Below are positions 53,364 through 63,850 of a stretch of 64,000 nt of DNA, piece by piece. The position numbers and the translations under genes were made by a program. How positions within the stretch are numbered: the stretch's first letter is position 1; each line of letters starts with the position of its first letter. This DNA comes from Candidatus Epulonipiscioides gigas (GTDB taxonomy: Bacteria; Bacillota; Clostridia; Lachnospirales; Cellulosilyticaceae): NCBI GenBank assembly GCA_001983555.1, contig LJHE01000059.1, forward strand, positions 35,138-99,137. Direction: 5' to 3'. Below the pieces are notes generated by a model that was not told where the DNA came from, did no database searches, and worked only from the letters and a program-made list of their open reading frames with translations.

Positions 53364-54770
53364 ATGTATACTGTCTCAGAATTGAGCGAAATGCTCAAAA
53401 ATAAGAAAATTTCATCCGTTGAAGTAACAACAGAATATTTAAAAAAAATTGATAAGAAAGATAAAGAAATTGGAGCTTATTTATTAGTTACAAAAGATGA
53501 AGCACTTAAATCTGCTAAAGAAGCAGATAAACTAATTAGCAAAGGTAAATCAACTGCTCTTACTGGAATACCTTGTGCTATAAAAGATAATATTTGTACA
53601 AAAGATATTAGGACTACTTGTGCATCTAAAATGCTCGAAGATTTTGTGCCAGAATATGATGCTTTTGTTATTGAGAAGCTCAAGCAGAAAAATGCTGTAA
53701 TTTTAGGTAAATTAAATATGGATGAATTTGCAATGGGCTCTTCAAATGAAAATTCACATTTTAAAATTACTAGAAATCCAGTAAATTTAGAACGTGTACC
53801 AGGTGGAAGTAGTGGAGGTGCAGCAGCGGCAGTTGCAGCAGATTTAGCAACATTTTCTTTAGGAAGTGATACGGGAGGGTCAATTAGACAACCTGCTTCA
53901 TTTTGTGGTGTTGTTGGAATGAAGCCAACTTACGGAGCAGTTTCAAGAAATGGGCTTGTTGCATTTGCATCATCTTTTGACCAAATTGGACCTTTAACAC
54001 ATACGGTTAGAGATTCTGCGATGGTTTTAAATGCAATTACAGGTCATGATAAATATGATTCAACATCAAGAGCTCATACAACTACTGATTTTACAAAAGA
54101 TTTAGATAAAGGTGTTAAGGATATTACGATTGCAATTCCAAAAGAATATTTTGAAGGAGCAATCCAAGATGATGTTAAGCAATCAGTTCTTGATGCAGCT
54201 AAAGAATATGAAAAACTTGGAGCTAAACTTAAAGAAGTTTCGATGCCGTCATTAAAGCTTGCTCTACCAGCATATTATGTAATTTCAAGTGCGGAAGCTT
54301 CATCTAATCTTTCTCGATTTGATGGAATTAGATATGGTTATAGAACAAGTGAATATGAAAATATTGAAGAGCTTTATAAGAAATCTCGTAGTGAAGGTTT
54401 TGGAGATGAAGTAAAACGTAGAATTATGCTGGGTGCATTTACATTAAGTGCTGGTTATTATGATGCGTACTATAAAAAAGCTGTTGAAGTCAGAGCATTA
54501 ATAAAACAGGAGTTTGATGAAATATTTAAAGAAAGTAATGCTATTATTTCACCAGTTGCTCCAACAACAGCATATAAAATTGGGCAGAAAACAAAAAATC
54601 CTCTTGAAATGTATTTAGGAGATATATATTCAGTACCAATTAATATTGCAGGTGTACCTGCTCTTAGTATACCTTGTGGCAAAGATAAAGATGGATTGCC
54701 AATTGGTATGCAATTAATTGGAGATATGTTTAGTGAAGCGTTATTATATCAAATAGCCAATGCTTTTTAG
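53364..54770 (+). CDS. gatA: Aspartyl/glutamyl-tRNA amidotransferase subunit A
   Basis: 468 residues of the amidase-signature family; releases ammonia from glutamine for the transamidation by GatB. The catalytic triad is Lys74 (PCAIKDNICT), cis-Ser about 150 (VPGGSSGGAAAAV) and Ser174 (SDTGGSIRQPASFCG). Other marks are YGAVSRNGLVAFASSFDQIG. It ends abruptly at LLYQIANAF, about 15 residues short of the usual EQxTxxHxxxP helix; the stop is followed by the direct repeat AGATAGTAAGA. TTGGAGA precedes ATG 53364. Confidence 0.95.
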   Translation: MYTVSELSEMLKNKKISSVEVTTEYLKKIDKKDKEIGAYLLVTKDEALKSAKEADKLISKGKSTALTGIPCAIKDNICTKDIRTTCASKMLEDFVPEYDAFVIEKLKQKNAVILGKLNMDEFAMGSSNENSHFKITRNPVNLERVPGGSSGGAAAAVAADLATFSLGSDTGGSIRQPASFCGVVGMKPTYGAVSRNGLVAFASSFDQIGPLTHTVRDSAMVLNAITGHDKYDSTSRAHTTTDFTKDLDKGVKDITIAIPKEYFEGAIQDDVKQSVLDAAKEYEKLGAKLKEVSMPSLKLALPAYYVISSAEASSNLSRFDGIRYGYRTSEYENIEELYKKSRSEGFGDEVKRRIMLGAFTLSAGYYDAYYKKAVEVRALIKQEFDEIFKESNAIISPVAPTTAYKIGQKTKNPLEMYLGDIYSVPINIAGVPALSIPCGKDKDGLPIGMQLIGDMFSEALLYQIANAF

Positions 54771-54804
54771 ATAGTAAGATTAGATAGTAAGAAAGGAAAA
54801 AATT

Positions 54805-56214
54805 ATGTATGAAATGGTTATAGGACTGGAAGTCCATTGCGAATTGAATACTGAAACAAAGATTTTTTGTGGATGTAAAACAACTTTTGGAGCTGAGCCC
54901 AATACACAAGTATGTCCTGTATGCATGGGAATGCCTGGAACATTACCTGTACTAAACGAAAAAGTTGTTGAATATGCTATTAGAGCAGGTCTTGCTACAA
55001 ATTGCAAAATACGAGAAATATCAAAGCAAGATAGAAAAAATTATTTTTATCCAGATTTACCCAAAGCTTATCAAATATCTCAATATGATGAACCTCTTTG
55101 TGAGAACGGTTTTTTAGAAATTGAAACTCAAAACGGTACTAAAAAAATTGGAATTACTCGTATTCATATTGAAGAAGATGCTGGAAAGCTCATTCATGAT
55201 AAAGAAAAAGGAACTTTAATAGATAGCAATCGTTGTGGGGTTCCTTTAATTGAAATTGTATCAGAACCTGATATACGAAGTGCTGAAGAGGCTATAGCAT
55301 ATTTTAAAAAGCTTAGAGCTATTATATTATATACAGGAATTTCTGATTGTAAAATGAATGAGGGTTCTCTTCGTTGTGATGTAAACTTATCTGTACGTAA
55401 AAAAGGTGCAGAGCAGTTTGGCACACGTACAGAAATGAAAAATTTAAATTCATTTGCTTTCATTCAAAAAGCTATTGAATATGAGTTTAAAAGACAAGTT
55501 GAATTGATTGAATCAGGCGGTGAAGTTATTCAAGAAACTAGAAGATATGACCAAGTAAGTGGCAAAACATTTTCTATGAGAACTAAAGAAGATTCAAATG
55601 ATTATCGTTATTTCCCAGACCCTGATTTAATGCCAATTATAACTTCAAAAGAGAAGCTTGCAAAAATTCGTAGTGAAATTCCACCATTGCCAGATGAGCG
55701 TAAAAAAGTTTATGTGCAAAATTATGGATTAAGCTCATATGATGCGGAACTTTTAACTAATGAAAAGGAAGTGGCGGACTATTTTGAAAAAGCTGCACAC
55801 TACGCTCAAAATAAAAAGACATTAGCTAATCTAATAATTACAGAAGTACTAAAACTTGTTGAGGAAGATGATATAAAAATTCCACCAAAAAGCTTAGCTG
55901 AGATTTCAAATCTTGCAAATGACAATAAAATTAATAGTAGTGTAGCTAAAAAATTAATTAAAGACATTTGGAATAAAGATGTGGATGTTAATGAATATGT
56001 CAACAAACATGATTTACTACAAATTAATGATAAAATTTTGCTAAAACAATATGTATTAGAAGCAATTGCTGATGACCCTAAATCTGTACTTGATTATAAA
56101 TCTGGTAAAACTATTGTAATTAAGTCATTTATTGGAAAAGTTATGGGTAAAACAGGCGGGCGTGCCAATCCTGTTATTGTTACTCAATTGCTAGAACAAG
56201 AATTAATAAAATAA
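54805..56214 (+). CDS. gatB: Aspartyl/glutamyl-tRNA amidotransferase subunit B
   Basis: 469 residues. Phosphorylates and amidates the Asp or Glu on the misacylated tRNA. GLEVHCELNTETKIFCGCKTTF and CPVCMGMPGTLPVLN carry the zinc cysteines; DRKNYFYPDLPKAYQISQYD, EEDAGKLIH and DVNLSVRKKG are the active-site region; the C-terminal YqeY domain ends GKVMGKTGGRANPVIVTQLL. It follows gatA by 34 bp behind AAGGAAA. Confidence 0.97.
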   Translation: MYEMVIGLEVHCELNTETKIFCGCKTTFGAEPNTQVCPVCMGMPGTLPVLNEKVVEYAIRAGLATNCKIREISKQDRKNYFYPDLPKAYQISQYDEPLCENGFLEIETQNGTKKIGITRIHIEEDAGKLIHDKEKGTLIDSNRCGVPLIEIVSEPDIRSAEEAIAYFKKLRAIILYTGISDCKMNEGSLRCDVNLSVRKKGAEQFGTRTEMKNLNSFAFIQKAIEYEFKRQVELIESGGEVIQETRRYDQVSGKTFSMRTKEDSNDYRYFPDPDLMPIITSKEKLAKIRSEIPPLPDERKKVYVQNYGLSSYDAELLTNEKEVADYFEKAAHYAQNKKTLANLIITEVLKLVEEDDIKIPPKSLAEISNLANDNKINSSVAKKLIKDIWNKDVDVNEYVNKHDLLQINDKILLKQYVLEAIADDPKSVLDYKSGKTIVIKSFIGKVMGKTGGRANPVIVTQLLEQELIK

Positions 56215-56224
56215 TAATTTTATA

Positions 56225-56270
56225 GAATTAGGGAATGCTCAAAATTAGTTATTCCTAATTCTTTATTTAT
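56225..56270 (+). terminator. Terminator after gatB
   Basis: GAATTAGG and CCTAATTC form an 8-bp stem, followed by TTTATTTATAATTTTTT. It separates the gat genes from the uptake system. Confidence 0.6.
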
Positions 56271-56290
56271 AATTTTTTATGGAGGAAATT

Positions 56291-57265
56291 ATGAAAATTT
56301 TAAAAAATATTTTATTATTAAGTGTTATTTTACTTAGTGCATGTGGAACTGATGAACCTGAAGTACTTCAAGTAGTTCCACCAAAGACAGTTGAACAAGA
56401 AGTTATTGAAGAAAAAACAGAGCTACCTAAAAGACTTAATATAATAGTTGATAGGACAGGAGCTGAGATAGAAATTAAAGATAATTATGAGCGAATTGTT
56501 TCATACGCACCATCTATAACTGAAATGCTCGTAGACTTGGGTTATGGTGATAAAATAGTTGCAATAACAAACTTTGATACTGCAACAGGGGTTGAAAGCA
56601 ATCCGATGATTTTTGATATGATTAATCCTGACATTGAAGCTCTTATAGCTTTGGAGCCAGACTTAATTATAAGTAGTGAATTAACAGCAGAAGGCGGAGC
56701 AGACCCTCTTGCAGAATTAAGAAAACTTGGTGTAACAGTAACCACTATTCCAACTGCTACAACCATAAATGATATTTATATAGATCTTGAATTTATGGGG
56801 ATACTGCTCGGAGAAAAAGAAACAGTTGAGTTATTAATACAAGATATGAAAAACCAAATTGCTGAAATTTCTGCTATTACAAATTTGATTGAGGATAGAA
56901 AAAGCGTATATTTTGAAATATCTCCAGCACCATATATGTATAGTACAGGTTCTGGAACCTATCTAAATGAGATGATTACCATAGCAGGTGGTGATAATAT
57001 TTTAAGCGATTTAGACAATTGGGTCAGCGTAACCGATGAAATGGTAATTTCAAAAAATCCAGATATAATTTTCACTAATGTAACATATGTTGAAAATCCT
57101 ATTGAAGAAATTAAAGATCGTAATGGTTGGGCTAATATTACGGCAGTTAAAGATAATCAGGTATTTGGCATTGAAAACAATCCCACCTCTTTACCAACAA
57201 GAAATATAATAACAGGTATTAAAGAAATGACAAAAAGTATGTATCCAGATTTAGAGATATTTTAA
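56291..57265 (+). CDS. Substrate-binding lipoprotein of an iron-siderophore/cobalamin-type ABC importer
   Basis: 324 residues. The signal peptide ends in the lipobox LLSAC, so the mature protein is lipid-anchored. The class III periplasmic-binding fold is shown by YERIVSYAPSITEMLVDLGYGDKIVAIT, NPDIEALIALEPDLIISS, and the end GWANITAVKDNQVFGI. GGAGGA lies 5 nt before ATG 56291, which decides against the ATG at 56279. Permease and ATPase genes follow directly. The cargo (iron-siderophore, heme or cobalamin) cannot be told. Confidence 0.9.
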   Translation: MKILKNILLLSVILLSACGTDEPEVLQVVPPKTVEQEVIEEKTELPKRLNIIVDRTGAEIEIKDNYERIVSYAPSITEMLVDLGYGDKIVAITNFDTATGVESNPMIFDMINPDIEALIALEPDLIISSELTAEGGADPLAELRKLGVTVTTIPTATTINDIYIDLEFMGILLGEKETVELLIQDMKNQIAEISAITNLIEDRKSVYFEISPAPYMYSTGSGTYLNEMITIAGGDNILSDLDNWVSVTDEMVISKNPDIIFTNVTYVENPIEEIKDRNGWANITAVKDNQVFGIENNPTSLPTRNIITGIKEMTKSMYPDLEIF

Positions 57266-57298
57266 CTAGTTCATTTCTGGTTATAGGGGGAAGCAACT

Positions 57299-58303
57299 GT
57301 GAAAAAGAAAATTACAATAACCCTTTTGCTTGTTGTAGTATTTATTATTTTAGGAATTGGAATAGGGTCTGTATTTATTTCACCTATAAAAGTTATTGAA
57401 ATAATTGCTCATAAAGTATTTGGAACCAATTTAAGTGATGGCATTTCTGTTTCAGAAGTTAGTATTGTTTGGAATATTAGAACCGTTAGAACATTGATGG
57501 CTTTTGTTGTTGGAGCAGCACTTTCTGCATCTGGTTCTGCTATGCAGTCTGTATTGCAAAATCCTCTTGCCTCTTCATACACATTAGGTGTATCGTCTGG
57601 AGCAAGTGTGGCAGCTAGTATATGTATAATAGGAAGTTTTGCATTTTTTGGCATATTAACCCTTCCTATTTTAGGTATAATTTTTGGAATACTTACAGTT
57701 TTTGGCGTTGTTGCTATATCAACTAGTTTTGATAAAAATATAAGTAATATAACCATAGTTTTAATTGGTATGGTTATGTCTTTATTTTTAAATGCAATAA
57801 TGTCAGTTTTGAGCGCAATATTTAGTGATAAAATTCAAAGAATTGTTCTTTGGCAGATGGGAAGTTTTTCGGGAAATCAACCTATTGAGCTCATTATTGT
57901 GACAGTTCTATCACTAATAGGAATTTTTTTATTATGTGTAAAATCTCGTGAGCTTGATATATTAAGTTTTGGCGAGGAGCAGGCGTTTTCAATGGGTGTA
58001 GATGTCAAAAAATCTAAATGGACAATTTTAATTTTAGCAGCAGCTCTTACTGGATCAGCTATTTCATTTGTAGGTATAATTGGCTTTATAGACTTGATTG
58101 CTCCTCATGTTACAAGAAAAATATTTGGAGTTGGACATAGTGTTCTTATTCCAATGTCAGCAATACTAGGAGGACTTTTTATGGTGGCTTGCGATATATG
58201 CTCAAGAGTGGTAGCAAATCCAATTGAACTTCCAGTTGGTGCAATAACCGCTTTAATAGGAGCTCCATTTTTTATGTATGTCTTCTTCAAAAAGGATAAG
58301 TGA
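57299..58303 (+). CDS. FecCD-type ABC permease
   Basis: 334 residues with about nine or ten membrane helices. RTVRTLMAFVVGAALSASGSAMQSVLQNPLASSYTLGVSSGAS, SFVGIIGFIDLIAPHVTR and ELPVGAITALIGAPFFMYVF are the BtuC/FecCD signatures. The start is GTG 57299 behind AGGGGGAAG. The ATPase gene starts one base after its stop codon. Confidence 0.95.
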   Translation: MKKKITITLLLVVVFIILGIGIGSVFISPIKVIEIIAHKVFGTNLSDGISVSEVSIVWNIRTVRTLMAFVVGAALSASGSAMQSVLQNPLASSYTLGVSSGASVAASICIIGSFAFFGILTLPILGIIFGILTVFGVVAISTSFDKNISNITIVLIGMVMSLFLNAIMSVLSAIFSDKIQRIVLWQMGSFSGNQPIELIIVTVLSLIGIFLLCVKSRELDILSFGEEQAFSMGVDVKKSKWTILILAAALTGSAISFVGIIGFIDLIAPHVTRKIFGVGHSVLIPMSAILGGLFMVACDICSRVVANPIELPVGAITALIGAPFFMYVFFKKDK

Positions 58304-58304
58304 T

Positions 58305-59075
58305 ATGCTAAAAATAAAAAATTTAACCACAGGATATGATAATCAAATTGTATTACAAGATATTGCTCTAAATTTATCGTTAGGCGAAAATTTGTGTATA
58401 CTAGGAGCAAATGGCTCGGGCAAAAGTACTCTTTTAAAAGCAATCAGTGGCATACTTAAATATGAAGGGAGCATTTTACTTTTTGATAAGGAAGTAAAAA
58501 ATCAAAAACCTATTGAACTTAGTCAAAAATTAGCTCGCCTATCTCAAACTACAAATGTATATTTTCCACACACAGTTTTTGATACTGTTATGCTAGGAAG
58601 ATATAATAAATTATCAAAGAATGTATTTGAAAAACCATCTAAAGCTCATTATGAATATGTGGATTATTGTCTTAATATTGTAGGAGCATATGAATTACGC
58701 AACAGAAAAATTAATACTTTATCTGGAGGACAGTTACAAAAAGTTATGCTTGCAAGAGCATTAGCTCAAGAACCAAGTGTAATTTTACTAGATGAGCCGT
58801 CTAATCATTTAGATTTAAAGAGTCAAATGGAACTATTTAATTTTTTAGCCCAATGGAGCGCTGATAAAAATCATACTGTAATAGCAGTTCTTCATGACGT
58901 TTTACAAGGCTTAAAATTTTTTGATAGAATTGTATTATTAAAAAATGGCATAATTCATTTTGATGGAGATACATCTCAAGTACAAAGCACCAAGTTAGAA
59001 GAAGTTTATGACTTTAATGTTACACAATACTTAAATGAGCTCTATAACAAATTAAACCAGTTAAAACATACTTAA
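58305..59075 (+). CDS. ABC importer ATPase, FecE/BtuD type
   Basis: 256 residues. Walker A is GANGSGKST, signature LSGGQLQKV, Walker B VILLDEPSNHLD, H-loop VLHD. Start ATG 58305 lies in ATAAGTGATATG, one base after the permease stop, with AAGGAT inside the permease end; this is preferred to the overlapping ATG at 58278. It energises the importer formed with the two preceding genes. Confidence 0.95.
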   Translation: MLKIKNLTTGYDNQIVLQDIALNLSLGENLCILGANGSGKSTLLKAISGILKYEGSILLFDKEVKNQKPIELSQKLARLSQTTNVYFPHTVFDTVMLGRYNKLSKNVFEKPSKAHYEYVDYCLNIVGAYELRNRKINTLSGGQLQKVMLARALAQEPSVILLDEPSNHLDLKSQMELFNFLAQWSADKNHTVIAVLHDVLQGLKFFDRIVLLKNGIIHFDGDTSQVQSTKLEEVYDFNVTQYLNELYNKLNQLKHT

Positions 59076-59155
59076 GCTATATAATAATATGACTTTCATT
59101 TACTAATTAAATATGGTATTATTTGGATATTATAAATGTAAGGGAGCAACATAAA

Positions 59156-62100
59156 ATGGCTGATAAATTTTTTTTTGAAGTACTCTCAGAATTGAAAGTA
59201 GAAAAAAAGATACGAGCAGATTTTGAAACTTCTATAATTAAAGAAATTGTATTTAAAAAAGAAGAAAATGAGCTTGTATTTTTAGTAGAAAGTCCAAAAG
59301 TCTTATTTTATAAGAATAAAAAAGAAATCACCAATCAAATTAAAAGGAAACTTTTCCAAACTTCTAAGTTTGAAGTTGATGTAAACATATCATATAAATT
59401 GCCTACAGAATATACTGTTGAAAAAATTACAAGTATATATAAAGATAGTATAATTGAAGAGCTATATGATAAAAAATTAGTGTTATATCTCTTATTAAAA
59501 AATTCTGTTTGGGAGGTAACAACTGACACTATTGCAATAAAAATTGCTAATAAAGGAATACGAAGCCAAGAAATTAAAACAATTGAAACATATATTACTA
59601 ATCTTTATAAATTTAGATTTGATAAAAATATAAATTGTGCAGTAAAATTGTGTGATGAAATAGCAATGCCTATTGTTAATGAGAATATATTCATACAAGA
59701 ACGTGAACGTATTGAACAACTTAGAACAGTAAGAAATCCTGTTAAACCATCTGACCAAGTACCTGTGTCGTCTAGTTCATCTAAACCTAAACCTAAAGAG
59801 AATAGTTATAAACCACGTGTAAAAGTGGATATGACAAATATGATTTATGGTCGAAACTGTGAAGGAAATAGTGTTCAAATTAGTGACATAATTGATGAAA
59901 TAGGAGAAGTATGTGTACAAGGTCAGCTTATTTCTATTGAAACTAGAGAAATACGAGCTGAAAAAACAATATTTATATGTGATATCACAGACTTTACTGA
60001 CACAATTACATTTAAAATTTTTGTAGAAAATAATGAAGTTGGAAATATAATATCAGAACTTAAAAAAGGTGAATTTTACAAAGTGAAAGGTGTTGCAGCA
60101 TTTGATAAGTTTGATAAAGAAATTTCTTTGAGCTCTATTCGTGGTATAAAAAAGATTACTAATTTTCAAACAAAACGCTCGGACACAGCGGATGTAAAAC
60201 GTGTTGAGCTCCATTTGCATACAAAAATGAGTGATATGGATAGTGTTGTTGATATAAAAGCTATGATTAAAAGAGCAAAAGAGTGGGGGATGCCTGCTGT
60301 TGCAATCACAGATCACGGTTGTTTACAAGCATTTCCAATTGCTAACCATTGTATAGATAAAGATGACCCGTTTAAAATAATTTATGGGGTTGAAGCATAT
60401 TTTGTAGATGATATTAAAAAAATTGTTACTGGAAATACAGATAAAACTTTTAATGATGAATATGTAATATTTGATTTAGAGACAACAGGGTTAAGTCCTA
60501 CTGCAAATAAAATTATTGAAATTGGAGCAGTTAAAATTAAAAATTGCGAGATAATAGACACATTTAGCACATTTGTAAATCCAGAAATTAATATTCCAAG
60601 TAATATTACAGAGCTAACATCTATTACAAATGAAGATGTAATAAATGCTCCTAAAATTGAAACTGTTCTACCACAATTTATAGACTTTTGCCAAGATTCA
60701 ATTATGGTTGCTCATAATGCTGATTTTGATATGAGCTTTATATTAAATAATTCAAAGCTATTAAACTTAAAGTTTGAAAAAACAGTAGTAGATACTGTGG
60801 GTATAGCACGCATATTGCTTACAGATTTAGGAAATTCAAAGCTTTCAAATATTGCTAAAAAACTTAAAATAAATCTACAAAACCATCATAGAGCAGTGGA
60901 TGATGCTAAAGCAACTTGTGAAATATTCTTAAAATTTATTAAAATGCTTGCTCAAAAAGAAATTAATAATCTAACAGAGCTCAATATGTTAGCTGAACAA
61001 TCAAAAGATGCTATAAAAAAATTGCCAACATATCATGGAATAATATTAGTAAAAAATGAAATAGGTCGTGTAAATCTTAATAAACTTGTATCTCTTTCAC
61101 ATTTAGATTATTTTGCACGTCGTCCTCGTATGCCAAAAAGTTTAATTGAAAAATATAGAGAAGGACTTATTATTGGTTCTGCTTGTGAAGCTGGTGAAGT
61201 ATTTTCTGCAATACTTAGAGATAGTGATAACATAGAACAAATTGTAAATTTTTATGACTACTTAGAAATTCAACCTGAAATGAATAATGAATTTATGATA
61301 CGTAGTGAAAAGCATACAGCAACCTGTAGAGAAGACTTGCGCAATTATAATCGTAGAATTATTGAACTAGGTGAAATTTATGATAAAAAAGTTGTTGCAA
61401 CATGTGATGTGCATTTTCTTGACCCAGAAGACGAAATATATCGCCGCATATTAATGGATTATAAAGGTTTTAAAGATGCTGATTTTCAAGCTCCACTATA
61501 CTTTAGAACTACAAATGAAATGCTGGAAGAATTTAGCTATTTAGGAAGAGATAAGGCATATGAAATAGTTGTAACAAATACCAATGAAATAGCTAATCAA
61601 ATTGAAAAGATTTCACCTGTGCTCCCTGATAAATATCCACCTATAATTAAAGATTCAGACAAAGAATTGCGAAAAATTTGTTATGACAAAGCTCATGAAA
61701 TTTATGGACCTAATTTACCAGAGATTGTTACGGCTAGACTCGAAAGAGAACTTAATTCTATAATCAACAATGGTTATGCAGTTATGTATATAATAGCTCA
61801 AAAACTTGTATGGGACTCAAATGACCATGGATATTTAGTTGGCTCAAGAGGTTCAGTTGGTTCATCTTTTACAGCAACAATGTCTGGTATTACAGAAGTA
61901 AATCCATTACCAGCTCATTATATTTGTCCAAATTGTTATTATACAGATTTTGAAACAAATTCAGCTGGAACATCAGGGTGTGATATGCCAGATAAAGATT
62001 GCCCCAAATGTAGTCATGCTCTTTTAAAAGAAGGTCATGATATACCATTTGAAACATTCTTAGGATTTTATGGAGATAAAGAGCCCGATATTGACCTAAA

Positions 62101-63523
62101 TTTTTCAGGAGAATATCAGGCAAAAGCTCATAAATATGTTGAAGTTTTATTTGGTGAAGGCAAAGCTTACAGAGCAGGCACCATTGGTACCGTTGCTGAC
62201 AAAACTGCTCTAATGTATGTATATAAATATTTTGAAAAACGTGAAATAACTAAACGTCGAGCAGAAATGCGAAGAATTGCTAATGGTTGTACAGGAGTAA
62301 AACGAACTACAGGTCAACATCCGGGTGGAATAATAGTTGTTCCACAGGACCATGATATATACGAATTTTGTGCGGTGCAACATCCAGCAAATGATACAAA
62401 TACACCAATTATTACCACTCACTATGAATATCACTCCATCGATCACAACCTATTAAAGCTCGATATACTAGGTCATGACGATCCAACTATTATAAGACGA
62501 TTGGAAGATTTAACAGGCATATCATCCTCCACAATAAAACTTGATGATAAAGATGTTATGTCATTATTTCACAGCACAAAAATTTTAAAAATTGAACCTT
62601 CTGATATATCAGGTATAAAACTTGGTTCTCTTGGAATACCTGAGTTTGGTACAGATTTTGTTATTCAAATGTTAATAGATGCAAAACCTCAGAGCTTTTC
62701 AGACCTTGTTAGAATTTCGGGACTTTCTCATGGAACAGATGTGTGGCTTGGAAATGCTCAAACTCTGCTAGAAGAAGGAAAAGGTACAATTTCAAGTGTT
62801 ATATGTACGCGTGATGATATCATGACTTATTTAATAAGTATGGGACTTGAGGATGGTCTTGCGTTTACAATTATGGAAAGTGTTAGAAAAGGTAAAGGAC
62901 TAAAACCCGAATGGGAAGAAGCTATGCTGGAAAAAAATGTTCCTGATTGGTATATTTGGTCTTGTAAAAAGATTAAATATATGTTTCCAAAAGCTCATGC
63001 AGCAGCTTATGTTATGATGGCTTGGCGTATAGCTTGGTATAAAGTTTTCTATCCACTTGAGTATTATACAGCATTTTTTAGTATTAGAGCATCTTCATTT
63101 AATTATGAAACAATGTGTTTTGGAAAAGAAGTTCTTGAAAAGCATATGAAAGAAATTATGTTAATGCCAAAAGAGAAACAAACGGCAAAAGATCAAGATA
63201 CTTTAAAAGATATGCGTATTGTACAAGAGATGTATGCAAGAGGCTTCTCATTTAAACCGATTGATTTATTTGTAGCATCAGATATCGATTTTAAAATTGT
63301 TGATGGACAAATTATGCCAGCTATTGGAACTATTGATGGACTAGGAGATAAGGCAGCAACTTTAGTTGTTGAAGCTGTTAAAAATGGACCTTTTCTCTCA
63401 AGAGATGATTTTAAAAAGCGTACTAAAGTTAATCAAAATGTTACAGAAAAAATGTTTGAGTTTGGAATACTTGGAAATATTCCAGCATCTAATCAAATTA
63501 GCTTTTTGGATTATCTTATGTAA
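59156..63523 (+). CDS. polC: DNA polymerase III alpha subunit, PolC type
   Basis: 1455 residues; the replicative polymerase of low-GC Gram-positives. An N-terminal domain leads to an OB fold (about 240-340). The PHP domain starts at VELHLHTKMSDMDSV (about 350) and is split by a DEDDh proofreading exonuclease from about 438 (VIFDLETTGLSP, VAHNADFDMSFI, NHHRAVDDA). Later come the zinc cluster CPNC with CPKC (about 923), the catalytic PDIDLNFSGEYQ (about 977) and the helix-hairpin region near the C-terminus. AAGGGAGC precedes ATG 59156; an in-frame codon at 59123 has none. In related genomes polC follows ispG closely; here seven genes intervene. Confidence 0.97.
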   Translation: MADKFFFEVLSELKVEKKIRADFETSIIKEIVFKKEENELVFLVESPKVLFYKNKKEITNQIKRKLFQTSKFEVDVNISYKLPTEYTVEKITSIYKDSIIEELYDKKLVLYLLLKNSVWEVTTDTIAIKIANKGIRSQEIKTIETYITNLYKFRFDKNINCAVKLCDEIAMPIVNENIFIQERERIEQLRTVRNPVKPSDQVPVSSSSSKPKPKENSYKPRVKVDMTNMIYGRNCEGNSVQISDIIDEIGEVCVQGQLISIETREIRAEKTIFICDITDFTDTITFKIFVENNEVGNIISELKKGEFYKVKGVAAFDKFDKEISLSSIRGIKKITNFQTKRSDTADVKRVELHLHTKMSDMDSVVDIKAMIKRAKEWGMPAVAITDHGCLQAFPIANHCIDKDDPFKIIYGVEAYFVDDIKKIVTGNTDKTFNDEYVIFDLETTGLSPTANKIIEIGAVKIKNCEIIDTFSTFVNPEINIPSNITELTSITNEDVINAPKIETVLPQFIDFCQDSIMVAHNADFDMSFILNNSKLLNLKFEKTVVDTVGIARILLTDLGNSKLSNIAKKLKINLQNHHRAVDDAKATCEIFLKFIKMLAQKEINNLTELNMLAEQSKDAIKKLPTYHGIILVKNEIGRVNLNKLVSLSHLDYFARRPRMPKSLIEKYREGLIIGSACEAGEVFSAILRDSDNIEQIVNFYDYLEIQPEMNNEFMIRSEKHTATCREDLRNYNRRIIELGEIYDKKVVATCDVHFLDPEDEIYRRILMDYKGFKDADFQAPLYFRTTNEMLEEFSYLGRDKAYEIVVTNTNEIANQIEKISPVLPDKYPPIIKDSDKELRKICYDKAHEIYGPNLPEIVTARLERELNSIINNGYAVMYIIAQKLVWDSNDHGYLVGSRGSVGSSFTATMSGITEVNPLPAHYICPNCYYTDFETNSAGTSGCDMPDKDCPKCSHALLKEGHDIPFETFLGFYGDKEPDIDLNFSGEYQAKAHKYVEVLFGEGKAYRAGTIGTVADKTALMYVYKYFEKREITKRRAEMRRIANGCTGVKRTTGQHPGGIIVVPQDHDIYEFCAVQHPANDTNTPIITTHYEYHSIDHNLLKLDILGHDDPTIIRRLEDLTGISSSTIKLDDKDVMSLFHSTKILKIEPSDISGIKLGSLGIPEFGTDFVIQMLIDAKPQSFSDLVRISGLSHGTDVWLGNAQTLLEEGKGTISSVICTRDDIMTYLISMGLEDGLAFTIMESVRKGKGLKPEWEEAMLEKNVPDWYIWSCKKIKYMFPKAHAAAYVMMAWRIAWYKVFYPLEYYTAFFSIRASSFNYETMCFGKEVLEKHMKEIMLMPKEKQTAKDQDTLKDMRIVQEMYARGFSFKPIDLFVASDIDFKIVDGQIMPAIGTIDGLGDKAATLVVEAVKNGPFLSRDDFKKRTKVNQNVTEKMFEFGILGNIPASNQISFLDYLM

Positions 63524-63559
63524 TATGAAACCACAGTCCACCCCACCCCTTTAATGAAC

Positions 63560-63835
63560 ATTATCGTCAGCTAAAGTTGACATCTTTATTGAACCCTTCA
63601 ATTTTATCTTTAGGTGTAAGCTCCAAATTTGTAAGCGATTGAAAGCCTCCATCGTGAGGGAGGTGGCAGCGCAAGCTGACGGAGGGAGCTAAATCAACTT
63701 CTCCTGTATTATGTTACTCGCCCTGCCACTTCGTGGCTTTCCCCTTCATGTGAACTGCTCCCATTAACCATCCCTGCACTTTCTGTGATTTCACGTTATC
63801 TCTTGAGTAGCAACCTAAGAGTTTTTTTTTATTTA
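63560..63835. repeat. Structured intergenic repeat region after polC
   Basis: No gene. It holds palindromic pieces: CCTCC with GGGAGG around ATCGTGA, GCCAC-TTC-GTGGC at 63725-63737, and GTGAACTGCTCCC, which resembles IS3-type ends. CGCAAGCTGACGGA at 63670-63683 also occurs inside both MITE copies. It looks like a decayed composite of small repeats. The last part ends in a T-rich tract near 63822. Confidence 0.4.
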
Positions 63836-63850
63836 ATCCTAGTTCATATT

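Noticed and set aside
63560..63835. IS3-type element after polC
   Set aside because: GTGAACTGCTCCC resembles an IS3 end, but no matching second end or transposase sequence is visible.
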